A DNA stretch of 26,900 bases from positions 1 through 26,900 of the forward strand of contig CALKHQ010000102.1 in assembly GCA_937988735.1 (NCBI GenBank). Direction: 5' to 3'. The stretch's first letter is position 1. Every line of letters starts with the position of its first letter. The notes beneath the pieces are model-generated. The model was given only the letters and a program-made list of their open reading frames with translations. It was not told where the DNA came from and did no database searches. The position numbers were made by a program, and so were the translations under genes. Origin of the DNA: an uncultured Alphaproteobacteria bacterium. GTDB lineage: Bacteria > Pseudomonadota > Alphaproteobacteria > CALKHQ01. Below, one piece after another: positions 1 through 7,567 of the stretch.

Positions 1-290
1 ACCCGGCCGACGGGATCCTCCTCGTTGTAGTGGTTCATCAGGAAGCCGACGGAGCCGCGGTTCATGCCGTAGATCGGCTTCGCGTGGGGCAGGTGGCGGT
101 GCAGGGTTTCCAGCATGAAGCCGTCGCCGCCGAGGGCCACGATCACGTCGGCCTCGTCCGCCGGCACGTGCGGATAGAGCTCCTGGAGTCGCTTGAGCGC
201 TGCCTGCGCTTCCTCCACATCGGCAGCGGCGAAGGCCAGCTTTGGCACGGCCGGAAGGGCTGCGTGCTGCGATTGCGCGGGTGTCGGCAT
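1..290 (-). CDS. nadK: NAD kinase, N-terminal part (runs off the window)
   Basis: NAD kinase phosphorylates NAD to NADP in the cytoplasm. The frame is open on the minus strand from an ATG at 290 to the window edge, giving the first 96 residues; the rest lies outside. The diagnostic GGDG motif of NAD/diacylglycerol-type kinases is at residues 54-57, in the context ALGGDGFMLETL. It is followed by the family segment PIYGMNRGSVGFLMNH, near residues 71-86. The N-terminus is short before GGDG, as in the compact bacterial enzymes. The gene is divergent from the glutathione S-transferase-like gene at 504, with a 213-base intergenic region between them. The assignment is firm; the exact start is less so, since no strong ribosome binding site is seen. 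Confidence 0.9.
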   Translation of the reverse strand, partial: MPTPAQSQHAALPAVPKLAFAAADVEEAQAALKRLQELYPHVPADEADVIVALGGDGFMLETLHRHLPHAKPIYGMNRGSVGFLMNHYNEEDPVGR

Positions 291-413
291 GGTTGCCCGG
301 TCGATTGGCGCGCGCGGCGTGCTCCGGGAGTGGACGCCGCCGCTGCTGCTTAGCACAGCCGCCGCCGCCGGTCACGTCGGCCGACCGCCGGTGCTCCTGA
401 CAGGGTTTGGCAG

Positions 414-442
414 TTGTCTCGCCCCGTTTGTTCCATTTATGT
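414..442 (+). promoter_or_regulatory. possible sigma-70-type promoter for the GST-like gene at 504
   Basis: A TTGTCT box at 414-419 and a TTATGT box at 437-442 are separated by 17 bases. They would start transcription near 449, about 55 bases before the ATG at 504. This is pattern matching only; the surrounding 291-503 region shows no other structure I can name. Confidence 0.3.
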
Positions 443-503
443 TCCTGGGAGCTCCGGGCGGGACTATGTTCGGGCGGGCAGAGACCGGACGAAGGGACGA
501 CCG

Positions 504-1211
504 ATGAAGCTCTATTCCGCACCGCTCAGCCTGTTCGGGCGCAAGGTGGAAATCGCGCTGGCCGAGAAGCGTATCGGCTTCGAACGCATCCAGGTGCCGT
601 TCAGCCAGACCGAGGGCTACAGGCCGAAGCATCCCGACGTGCTCGCGGCCAATCCCAGGGGCCAGGTGCCGGTGCTGGTGGACCGTGACCTCACCCTCTA
701 CGACTCCACGGTGATCCTGGAGTACCTGGAGGACGCCTATCCCACGCCGGCGCTCTACCCGCGCGACGTGGTGCAGCGGGCGCGCTGCCGTCAGGCCGAG
801 CTCTTTGCCGACGAGGTGATGCTGGCCTCCTTGCGGCCGCTGATGTACCGCAACGGGCCGCCGGTCACCGATCCGGAACGCCGGGAGGCGCTGCGCCAGG
901 CGGCGCGCGAGGCCGAGACGCAGCTCGAGAAGCATTTCGCGGCGCTGGACCGCCAGCTCGACGGCCGCGACTACCTCTGCGGCACGCTGAGCGTGGCGGA
1001 CATCGCCACCTTCATGCAGGTGCACTATGTGCAGCGGCTCGCGGGGCCCGGCCTCGACTCCTGGCCGGCCCTCGGCACCTGGTACCGCCGCCTCTGCGCC
1101 CGGCCGGCCTTCGCCACGCAGATCGCGGAGATCGCGGCCGCCGACAGGGAGCTGAGCTTCCCGGTCGAACGGCGAGCCCGACCGGAGCCCAGGGCTGCGG
1201 TCAGGCCCTAG
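504..1211 (+). CDS. glutathione S-transferase family protein (SspA-like architecture)
   Basis: This is a cytoplasmic protein of 235 residues with the two-domain GST layout. An N-terminal thioredoxin-like domain spans about 1-80, with the cis-proline segment GQVPVLV and the glutathione-site segment DSTVILEYLED. An all-helical C-terminal domain follows from about 90, including the N-capping-type segment LSVADIATF. The substrate cannot be read from sequence; GST-fold proteins include detoxifying transferases and stringent starvation (SspA-type) proteins. The ATG at 504 was chosen because the family starts right at the first beta strand (MKLYSAPLS) and a purine-rich GAAGGGA lies upstream. The last 11 bases overlap the 3' end of the convergent GST-like gene. 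The two are quite different in sequence, so this is not a recent duplication. Confidence 0.85.
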   Translation: MKLYSAPLSLFGRKVEIALAEKRIGFERIQVPFSQTEGYRPKHPDVLAANPRGQVPVLVDRDLTLYDSTVILEYLEDAYPTPALYPRDVVQRARCRQAELFADEVMLASLRPLMYRNGPPVTDPERREALRQAAREAETQLEKHFAALDRQLDGRDYLCGTLSVADIATFMQVHYVQRLAGPGLDSWPALGTWYRRLCARPAFATQIAEIAAADRELSFPVERRARPEPRAAVRP

Positions 1212-1833
1212 CGGGCGCCGCGAACGGCTGGGAGATTTCCTGGAACTCGGGCCGGGCCTCGCAGCGCTCCGCGTGGGCAAGGAGCGCCGACCAGCGCGCG
1301 AAGTCGAACAGGTCGGCATGAACCTCGCGCGTGAGGCGGATGACGCAGGCGACGGCGATGTCGCCGTGGCCGATCGAGTCGCCGGACCACCACGGGCTCG
1401 CGCGGCCGCTGCGCTCCGCCTCCAGCGCGTCGAAGCCCGCCCCGATCTGGGCGCGGCAGCGGTCGATCCAGACCTGCGACGTCTGCGTGTGCAGCCCGCG
1501 TTCGTAGATCAGGCTCACGGCCTTGTCCGCGAGGCCGGAGGCGAGGGCGCAGACCTTGAGCGTCCGGCGCCGCTCCGGCCCGCTCTCGGCGATCAGGGCC
1601 CGCGACGGCCCGACCCGCTCGTCGAGGTAATCGAGGATCGCGAAGGTGTCGATCAGCACCTCGCCATCGTCCAGCACCAGCGTCGGTACGCGGGTCAGCG
1701 GGTTGTAGGGGCGGATCTTCCCCGCATCGCCGAAGGTGGACCACGGCCGGTGCTCGAACGGGATCCGGTAGAGCTTCAGCGCGATGCCGACGCGCCGCAC
1801 GAAGGGGGAGTCGAACTGGCCGATGAGGATCAC
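1201..1833 (-). CDS. glutathione S-transferase family protein
   Basis: This is a 210-residue GST-fold protein. The N-terminal thioredoxin-like domain starts ILIGQFDSPFVRRVGIALKL, where the S9-P10-F11 region occupies the catalytic serine/cysteine position of many bacterial GSTs. The cis-proline segment TRVPTLVLDDG and the glutathione-binding segment DTFAILDYLDE follow. The C-terminal half is helical, with GDIAVACVIRLTRE as the core motif. I chose a GTG start at 1833 because the GST fold begins directly there and a GGAG sits 8 bases upstream. The frame stays open far upstream, but there it only shadows moaA. It lies 83 bases downstream of moaA on the same strand and may be co-transcribed. Its substrate is unknown. 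Confidence 0.82.
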   Translation of the reverse strand: MILIGQFDSPFVRRVGIALKLYRIPFEHRPWSTFGDAGKIRPYNPLTRVPTLVLDDGEVLIDTFAILDYLDERVGPSRALIAESGPERRRTLKVCALASGLADKAVSLIYERGLHTQTSQVWIDRCRAQIGAGFDALEAERSGRASPWWSGDSIGHGDIAVACVIRLTREVHADLFDFARWSALLAHAERCEARPEFQEISQPFAAPARA

Positions 1834-1916
1834 CGGGGTGCTCCATCTGCTGGGGCGGCGTTCGCCGGCGCCGCGGGTTTTCGATCCTGCAGGAAGCCGG
1901 GGCGGGCGGTTGCGGC

Positions 1917-2954
1917 TCAGCCGCCGGTGACGCTCATGTGGCGGGCGACGGCGGGTGCGGTAGTGCGGCGGTCGATGACGAAGTCGTGGCCCTTGGGCTT
2001 GCGGGTAATCGCCTCGCGGATTGCCGCGATCAGGCGCTCGTCCGACTCGCTCGCACGAAGCGGCGCCTTCAGGTCGGCCGCGTCGTCCTGGCCCAGGCAC
2101 ATGTACAGCGTGCCCGTGCAGGTCAGCCGCACCCGGTTGCAGCTTTCGCAGAAGTTGTGGGTGAGGGGGGTGATGAAGCCGATCCGGCCGCCGGTCTCCC
2201 TCACCCGCACATAGCGGGCCGGCCCGCCGGTGCGGTAGTCGATCTCGTCCAGCGTCCACGAGCGGGCGAGCTGGGCGCGGACCAGCGACAGCGGCAGGTA
2301 CTGGTCCACCCGCGAAACCTCCCCTATGTCGCCCATCGGCATCACCTCGATGAAGGTGAGGTCGAAGCCGTGCTCGCCGCAGAAGGCGACCAGCCGGTCG
2401 AACTCGTCGTCGTTGACGCCCTTCAGCGCCACCGCGTTGATCTTCACCGCCAGCCCCGCCGCCTTGGCGGCGAAGATGCCGTCCATCACCTTGTCGAACT
2501 TGCCCCAGCGGGTGATGGTCAGGAACTTCTCCGGATCCAGCGTGTCCAGCGAGACGTTCACCCGCCGCACGCCTGCCTCGTACAGGGGCCCGGCGAAGCG
2601 GGCGAGCTGGCTTCCGTTGGTGGTGAGCGTGAGCTCCTCCAGGCCGCCTTCCGGATTGCGGTGCTTCAGGTGACGGCCGAGGCTCCGGAACAGGCCGATG
2701 ACGTCGCGGCGCACCAGCGGCTCGCCGCCGGTGAGGCGGAGCTTGCGGACGCCGAGCCGGATGAAGGCGCTGCACAGCCTGTCCAGCTCCTCCAGCGTCA
2801 GCAGGTCCTTCTTCGGCAGGAAGGTCATGTCTTCCGCCATGCAGTAGGCGCAGCGGAAGTCGCAGCGGTCCGTCACCGAGACGCGCAGATAGGTGATCGC
2901 CCGCGCGAACGGGTCGACGAGGGGCGGCAGCGCCGGCTCGGCGATCTCGGCCAT
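1917..2954 (-). CDS. moaA: GTP 3',8-cyclase MoaA
   Basis: MoaA is a radical SAM enzyme that makes the first committed intermediate of molybdopterin cofactor synthesis from GTP, together with MoaC. The 345-residue protein has the N-terminal radical-SAM cluster cysteines C31, C35 and C38 (CDFRCAYC) and the SAM-site motif LTGGEPL. The second, substrate-binding cluster has C269, C272 and C286 with the family's exact spacing. It also has the C-terminal Gly-Gly tail that is conserved in MoaA. An upstream ATG at 2993 is possible, but the ATG at 2954 has AGGAGAGG just 3 bases before it, so I chose 2954. It is divergent from fdhD, which fits a shared molybdoenzyme theme. No moaC or moeA is nearby. Confidence 0.96.
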   Translation of the reverse strand: MAEIAEPALPPLVDPFARAITYLRVSVTDRCDFRCAYCMAEDMTFLPKKDLLTLEELDRLCSAFIRLGVRKLRLTGGEPLVRRDVIGLFRSLGRHLKHRNPEGGLEELTLTTNGSQLARFAGPLYEAGVRRVNVSLDTLDPEKFLTITRWGKFDKVMDGIFAAKAAGLAVKINAVALKGVNDDEFDRLVAFCGEHGFDLTFIEVMPMGDIGEVSRVDQYLPLSLVRAQLARSWTLDEIDYRTGGPARYVRVRETGGRIGFITPLTHNFCESCNRVRLTCTGTLYMCLGQDDAADLKAPLRASESDERLIAAIREAITRKPKGHDFVIDRRTTAPAVARHMSVTGG

Positions 2955-3084
2955 GACCTCTCCTGTCCTCTGGCTGCTGGCGACCCGTATCAAGTGGTCA
3001 TGTCCGCCGCGCGGTCAACGGCGGTCGGGACATGCGGCCTGCGGTCGATTGATCCGCCGCACCGCCTGGCCCACTATCATCGCC

Positions 3085-3957
3085 ATGCCCCCGAAGACTG
3101 TCACCCCGAATCCGGACGACCCGGGCCTTACCCGGCCCGTGACCGGCCGCGACCACACCGGTGCGGAGGTCGAGCTCCGGGTGGTGGTGGAACGGCCGCT
3201 GACGGTGTTCCTCAACAGCCGCGAGATCGTCACCATCATGACGATCGGAGACTACCCCGACTATCTCGCGGTCGGCTTCCTCGCCAACCAGAACATGCTG
3301 AAGCCGGACGATGTGGTGACCGCCGTCGATCACGACCCCGACCTCGGCGTGGTGGTGGTGCGGACGGAACGCGAGACCGACTACGAGGACAAGCTCCGCA
3401 AGAAGACCCTCACGTCCGGATGTGCCGTGGGCACCGTGTTCGGCGACGTGATGGAACGGTTCGATCAGGTGACGCTGCCGGCCGACCGCGTGTTCCGCAC
3501 CTCCTGGCTCTACGCCCTGACGAAGGCGATCAACACCGCGCCCAGCCTCTATCTCGCCGCGGGCGCGATCCACGGCTGCGTGCTGTGCCGGGAGGACCGC
3601 GTGCTGGCCTATTTCGAGGACGTGGGCCGGCACAATGCGGTGGACAAGCTCGCCGGCTGGATGCGGATCCACGGCGTCGGCGGCGCGGACAAGTCCGTTT
3701 ACACCACCGGGCGGCTCACCAGCGAGATGGTGATCAAGACGGTGCAGATGGAGATCCCGGTCCTCGTCTCGCGCTCCGGCTTCACCGCCTGGGGCGTCGA
3801 GCTCGCCCGCCGGGCCAACCTCACCCTGATCGGCCGGGCGCGGGGCAAGCGCTTCGTCGCGCTGGCGGGGCTGGAGCGTCTGGTCTACGACCAGGATCTC
3901 GCCGCGGTGGAGGACGAGCCCGCCGCAATGCGGCGCAAGGCATCGGCCGAAATCTGA
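3085..3957 (+). CDS. fdhD: formate dehydrogenase accessory sulfurtransferase FdhD
   Basis: FdhD passes sulfur from a cysteine desulfurase to the molybdenum cofactor before insertion into formate dehydrogenase, and is needed for that enzyme's activity. The 290-residue product has the family hallmarks: DYPDYLAVGFL near residue 60, the active-site loop TSGCAVGTVFGD near 110-121, and the C-terminal core FEDVGRHNAVDK. The loop cysteine is C113; where well-studied FdhD proteins have CxxC, the second position here is Gly116. The ATG at 3085 was chosen because upstream codons look non-coding and the family starts near here; its ribosome binding site is weak. It is divergent from moaA. No formate dehydrogenase genes are in the window. 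Confidence 0.93.
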   Translation: MPPKTVTPNPDDPGLTRPVTGRDHTGAEVELRVVVERPLTVFLNSREIVTIMTIGDYPDYLAVGFLANQNMLKPDDVVTAVDHDPDLGVVVVRTERETDYEDKLRKKTLTSGCAVGTVFGDVMERFDQVTLPADRVFRTSWLYALTKAINTAPSLYLAAGAIHGCVLCREDRVLAYFEDVGRHNAVDKLAGWMRIHGVGGADKSVYTTGRLTSEMVIKTVQMEIPVLVSRSGFTAWGVELARRANLTLIGRARGKRFVALAGLERLVYDQDLAAVEDEPAAMRRKASAEI

Positions 3958-3982
3958 GCCTTCGCCAGCTTTCCGGCCGCAT

Positions 3983-4011
3983 TTGACGGCGCACGGGCCG
4001 TCTGTGATGAT
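3983..4011 (+). promoter_or_regulatory. likely promoter for the caspase-like gene, with an inverted repeat in the spacer
   Basis: TTGACG at 3983-3988 and GATGAT at 4006-4011 are 17 bases apart, a good fit to a sigma-70-type promoter. A perfect 6-bp inverted repeat (GACGGC at 3985-3990, GCCGTC at 3997-4002, 6-base loop) overlaps the -35 box and spacer. It could be an operator or the remnant of an fdhD terminator; no T-run follows it. Confidence 0.4.
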
Positions 4012-4095
4012 CCTTGGAAACGCCTAACGTCCGCCGTAATCGCAGGCTATGTCAGGCATCATCGCGCTTGCAGTTCAACAACGGGGGCATCCGTA

Positions 4096-5415
4096 ATGCG
4101 CAAACTCGTTCTGTCGACCGCCCTGGCGGTTTCGTTCGGCGCGGTCGCCACCTCGGCCTGGGCCGAGATCGATCAGCGCCGCGTTGCCCTGGTGTTCGGC
4201 AACCAGGACTACCAGTACGCCGGCGAGCTGTCGCAGACCCGGCACGATGCCAACGAGATGGCCGCGGCGCTGCAGTCCGTCGGCTTCGACGTGATGCTGG
4301 TGCACGATGCCGACCGCCGCGAGATGCAGCAGGCGCTGAACCAGTTCCGGCGCGAGATCCGCGATGCCGACGTGGCGCTGGTCTACTACTCCGGCCACGG
4401 TCTGGAGGTGGACGGCGTCAACTACCTCGCCCCCGTGAGCGCACGCCTCGGCGACCGCCGCACGCTGGACGCCGAGTTCCTGTCGCTCGACGAGGTCATG
4501 ACCACCGTGCAGTCGGGCGGCGCCGACTTCAACATGATCATCCTCGACGCCTGCCGGAACAATCCGTTCATCGAGCAGGTGGAAGCGACCCGTTCCGGCG
4601 CCACCGCCGGCCCCGGCCTCGCCCCCGTGCAGGCGCCGCTGGGCATGGTCGTCGCCTATGCGACCGCGCCGGGAACCTATGCCTGGGAAGGCGGGCCGCA
4701 GTACGACAACTCGCTGTTCACCGAGGCGCTGGTGTCGCAGATCACCGTCGAGGGCCTCGAGCTTGCCCAGGTGCTCCGGGAGACGCGTCGCCTGGTGGTC
4801 GAGATGAGCAACGGCGAGCAGGTGCCGTGGGAGCACTCGGCGATGATCGGCGAGTTCTACTTCCGCCCGGCCGGCGAGCAGCTCATTGCGGCGAACCAGG
4901 GCCAGATCATCGACGCGGTGCAGGAGACCACGCCGTTCGCACAGAGCTCGATCTTCGGGCGTGCGGGGAACGACAACCAGCCGCAGCAGACGGCCACGGT
5001 GCAGCCGGGCACGCGGCTGACCTCGATCAGCCCGCAGGGGATGCAGTCGCTGCTGCAGAGCCTCGGCATCAACTCCACCGTCGAGTACGATGACGAGGGT
5101 CCGGTCCTGGTGGTCGACAACGGCAGCAGCATCCCGGGCACGGGCGTCGGCGTCTGGTTCTTCGACTGCCGGGGCGACGAATGCGGCAGCCTCCAGATCT
5201 GGACCTACTTCGAGTCGCAGCGGCCGGTCGACCTTCGGGTGATCAACCGCTGGAACTCGGAGCAGCGCTGGTCGATCGCCTCGGTCGAGGACGAGCGGTT
5301 CTCTGTCCTTACCCTCGACGTCAATGTTGATGGCGGCGTCACCACGGACAACCTGGCCGACATGGTGCACGTGTTCACCGAGCAGGCCCGGATGTTCCAG
5401 CAGTACGTGCTGTAA
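4096..5415 (+). CDS. secreted caspase-like (peptidase C14) protein with C-terminal YbjN-like domain
   Basis: This 439-residue protein has an N-terminal signal peptide with a probable cut after AWA at residue 23. A caspase-fold domain follows (about 26-258). The catalytic His is H101 in YYSGHG and the catalytic Cys is C153 in ILDACRNNP, both in the classic bacterial caspase-homologue context, so it should be an active cysteine peptidase. A low-complexity linker (about 260-305) leads to a C-terminal domain (about 308-438) that I read as YbjN-like. Its marks are paired cysteines C358 and C363 before SLQIWTYF, an INRWN segment at 383-387, a DVNVDGGVT segment at 408-416, and a final helix. Substrates are unknown. 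It is alone between fdhD and a strong terminator. The domain call for the C-terminus rests on motif memory and needs a profile search. Confidence 0.85.
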   Translation: MRKLVLSTALAVSFGAVATSAWAEIDQRRVALVFGNQDYQYAGELSQTRHDANEMAAALQSVGFDVMLVHDADRREMQQALNQFRREIRDADVALVYYSGHGLEVDGVNYLAPVSARLGDRRTLDAEFLSLDEVMTTVQSGGADFNMIILDACRNNPFIEQVEATRSGATAGPGLAPVQAPLGMVVAYATAPGTYAWEGGPQYDNSLFTEALVSQITVEGLELAQVLRETRRLVVEMSNGEQVPWEHSAMIGEFYFRPAGEQLIAANQGQIIDAVQETTPFAQSSIFGRAGNDNQPQQTATVQPGTRLTSISPQGMQSLLQSLGINSTVEYDDEGPVLVVDNGSSIPGTGVGVWFFDCRGDECGSLQIWTYFESQRPVDLRVINRWNSEQRWSIASVEDERFSVLTLDVNVDGGVTTDNLADMVHVFTEQARMFQQYVL

Positions 5416-5445
5416 CGCCGGCTGCAGACACGAAGCTCGCTGAAG

Positions 5446-5478
5446 GGAGGCGCGGCCCCGGCCGCGCCTCCTGCTTTT
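5446..5478 (+). terminator. strong intrinsic terminator after the caspase-like gene
   Basis: A perfect 12-bp GC-rich stem (arms 5446-5457 and 5460-5471, loop CC) is followed within three bases by a T5 run. It sits 30 bases after the stop codon of the caspase-like gene. Confidence 0.85.
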
Positions 5479-5497
5479 TGGCGCGCCTCCTGCTTTT
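5464..5497 (+). repeat. tandem copy of the terminator's 3' arm and T-run
   Basis: The 15-base string GCGCCTCCTGCTTTT occurs at 5464-5478 and again at 5483-5497, a period of 19 bases. The first copy is the 3' arm and T-run of the terminator; the second follows at once. This looks like a short slippage duplication, or a design that gives the 5' arm two alternative partners. Confidence 0.8.
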
Positions 5498-5514
5498 GAA
5501 AGGAATGAAACCCG

Positions 5515-6573
5515 ATGCGGGAACGCTTCATTGCTGCCGCGTTGCCGGCCCTGCTGCTTACTGCCCCTGTCACCGCCTCGGACGACGATCCGGCACGGGT
5601 CGCCTGCTGGCAGGGCGACCTCGCGGCCTGCGAGGCCGGCGTCGCCGCCAACTCCGGCGACATTGCGTGGCTGGCCCAGGCCGTCTCGGCCTACCGGAAC
5701 GCGGGCGATCTCGACCGCGCCGCCGAGCTCGGCCGGGAACTGACGACCGCGACCGGGCGGGTCCTGCGCCTCCACGACGCCGCGCGGCAGCTCGCGCAGC
5801 AGGAGCTGGCGGACGGCGACCCCTTGCTGGCGGTTGCGGCCTACACCTTCCTCGCCGGCGAGGGCGACAGCGTCGCCACGATCACGCATCTCAACCAGAC
5901 CGGCGGCAGCCCGTTCCCGCCCGACGACTTTGTCCGCGAGGCAATGGCCCAGGCCGAGGGCGAGCTGCTGCAGGAGGCGATGGAGGGCAGGGGGCTGGCC
6001 TGGATCCTGGCAGGCAATGCCGATGCCGGGCTCGCCGACCTGCGCGCCGCCTTGGAACACGGCCGGCTGGGCGCGGTGCTGCGCGTCCTCCGCGAGCGCG
6101 GCATCGACTACTAGGGCGAAAACCGGTTCACGGTCGCCGCGATCGACGCCGAGCTGGAGGCGCTGCTGCGCGGGCTGGCGCAGGAGGCCTCGGCCGCAGG
6201 CGCCGCCGCGGAGCCTGCCATCGCCGTGGTGGCGGCAGACGAGGCGGTTCTTGCAGACGGCTACCGGATGCAGGTCCTGAGCGCGGCGCAGATGGAGATC
6301 GTGGACCCCGAAGCGCATGCGGCCGTGGTTGCGCAGGACGTCGACCTCACGGGCCGGATGGCGGTGCATTTCGGTAGCGCCGTGCGGTCGGCGCTGGGGC
6401 GAGTGACGCTGCCGGATCTCTCGGGCGATGCCGGTCGCGCGGTGGCGGCAGAGGTCGCCCGGACGATGGGCACGGAGTGGCAGCGGTTCGGCGTCGGGCG
6501 GGCCACCTTCGAGGTCGTCCTCCTGAGCATGGCACAACCCGAAGCGGAGCCGGTCCGCATTGCCGCGGAATGA
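5515..6573 (+). pseudogene. exported helical-repeat protein gene interrupted by one in-frame amber stop
   Basis: One reading frame of 353 codons runs from the ATG at 5515 to a TGA at 6571-6573, broken only by TAG at 6112-6114 (codon 200). Residues 1-199 have a signal peptide (cleavage likely after VTA near 20). They also contain helical, TPR-like segments, for example AYRNAGDLDRAAELGREL. After the TAG the same frame continues with no other stop for 152 codons and ends in an alpha/beta-looking segment. The codons between the TAG and the first plausible downstream start (GTG at 6226) look as coding as the rest, which favours one ancestral gene. AAAGGAATG lies just upstream of the first ATG. Alternatives are a sequencing error, a recent nonsense mutation, amber readthrough, or two genes with a GTG restart. 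I do not recognise the family. Confidence 0.7.
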
Positions 6574-6580
6574 GGAGCCG

Positions 6581-6605
6581 GCCGGCGCCCGGCATGGGCG
6601 CCGGC
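6581..6605. terminator. GC-rich hairpin between convergent genes
   Basis: A perfect 10-bp inverted repeat (6581-6590 and 6596-6605, 5-base loop GGCAT) fills the 39-base gap between the interrupted gene and the convergent oxygenase gene. There is no T-run, so it is a plausible bidirectional stop or RNA-end stabiliser rather than a textbook terminator. Confidence 0.5.
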
Positions 6606-6612
6606 ACGGAGG

Positions 6613-7455
6613 TCAGTAGCCGATGCCCTGCTCGGTCCCGCCCTGGCTCTTGTCGAAGATCTGCGGGTACGGGCAGTTGAGTCCGAGGAGCTGGCGGATC
6701 ATCGGATCGGCGTTGTCCAGGAACTCCTGGTCCAGGCCGGACAGCAAGTCTTCCACCGGCTTCACGAACTTCGGCAGGTACTCGATCAGGATCCCGGTGC
6801 GGTCGGCTTGCGACTGATTGGGCATCGCGCAGTGCCAGGTGGCGCCGAAGAAGATGACCATGTCGCCCGGCTCGCCGAGCATCCGCGCACAGCGGTCAAA
6901 GAACGGATCATCCCTGGTCGGGTAGCGCATCGACTTCTGCGAACCCGGCAGATAGGCGGTGGCGCCGCTTTCCTCGGTGAACGGATCCAGCATGATCGTC
7001 GCCTGCGCGTTCAGCGGGAACGACGCGTTGGTCCGCATCGGGAAGGTGGCCTGCCGGTGGAAGTCCCAGTACGGGTAGTCCAGGTGCGGCTCCTGCCCCG
7101 GGCTGCCCGGCAGCAGCCGGCTGGCGCAGATCGAGCCCATGATGAATTCCTCGCCGAGGAAACGGCGCAGCACCGCCACGGCCGCCGGATGCTGGGCGAT
7201 CCGGCTGAACACCGCGCCCTTGTTCAGCAGGTTCCAGACCCGGCGCTGGCGGTTCAGCAGCGACTCGTCGCCGTTGGTGCGCTGGAAGTGGGTCAGCTTC
7301 GGTGGTTCGCGGTCGCTGATCGTCATGATGATCTCGCGCGCCTCCCGGATCGTCTCATCCGGAAAGGCCCCCGGGAAGCGGATCGCGCCTTCGCCGTCCA
7401 TCAGCTCGGCGACCGCGTCTTCCACGTCGAAATCGCGCCAGTCGAAGTCGCGCAT
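6613..7455 (-). CDS. phytanoyl-CoA dioxygenase (PhyH) family protein
   Basis: The 280-residue protein matches the Fe(II)/2-oxoglutarate dioxygenases of the PhyH family, which hydroxylate small molecules or lipids. The metal triad is visible as H124-x-D126 in EPHLDYPYW and H208 in GATWHCAMPN. R219 in DRTGILIEY is the likely 2-oxoglutarate-binding arginine. The double-stranded beta-helix segments between them are typical (SGATAYLPGSQK, GEPGDMVIFFGATWH). The ATG at 7455 is preceded by GGAGG at 8 bases; a longer form from 7536 has no support. The substrate cannot be predicted, and neighbours give no pathway clue, since the flanking genes are a secreted protein and an MmcB homologue. Confidence 0.88.
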   Translation of the reverse strand: MRDFDWRDFDVEDAVAELMDGEGAIRFPGAFPDETIREAREIIMTISDREPPKLTHFQRTNGDESLLNRQRRVWNLLNKGAVFSRIAQHPAAVAVLRRFLGEEFIMGSICASRLLPGSPGQEPHLDYPYWDFHRQATFPMRTNASFPLNAQATIMLDPFTEESGATAYLPGSQKSMRYPTRDDPFFDRCARMLGEPGDMVIFFGATWHCAMPNQSQADRTGILIEYLPKFVKPVEDLLSGLDQEFLDNADPMIRQLLGLNCPYPQIFDKSQGGTEQGIGY

Positions 7456-7567
7456 CGGCGTTCCTCCATGCTTTGCCGTCGTCGGATGCAGTCCGGCGTT
7501 TGCGGCTTTCGTATCGTTTCGGCGAGCTTGGCTCAAGCGGGCGGCCTGATGAAAGCGGCAAATGCGC

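Noticed and set aside
372..1319. Minus-strand frame of 315 codons opposite the first GST-like gene
   Set aside because: Shadow frame: the sense strand carries a clear GST fold with a good start.
1938..3986. Long plus-strand frame of 682 codons across moaA and fdhD
   Set aside because: It is antisense to moaA and an off-frame shadow of fdhD; both real genes have firm motif support.
4075..6537. Antisense open frame of 820 codons across the caspase-like gene, its terminator and the interrupted gene
   Set aside because: It is the mirror of high-GC coding DNA, rich in His, Arg, Asp and Ala with no recognisable domain, and it crosses a strong terminator and intergenic DNA.
6226..6573. Independent gene starting at GTG 6226 after the amber stop
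   Set aside because: The frame is continuous with the upstream gene through the TAG, and no good ribosome binding site supports a separate start; kept as part of one interrupted gene, though not excluded.
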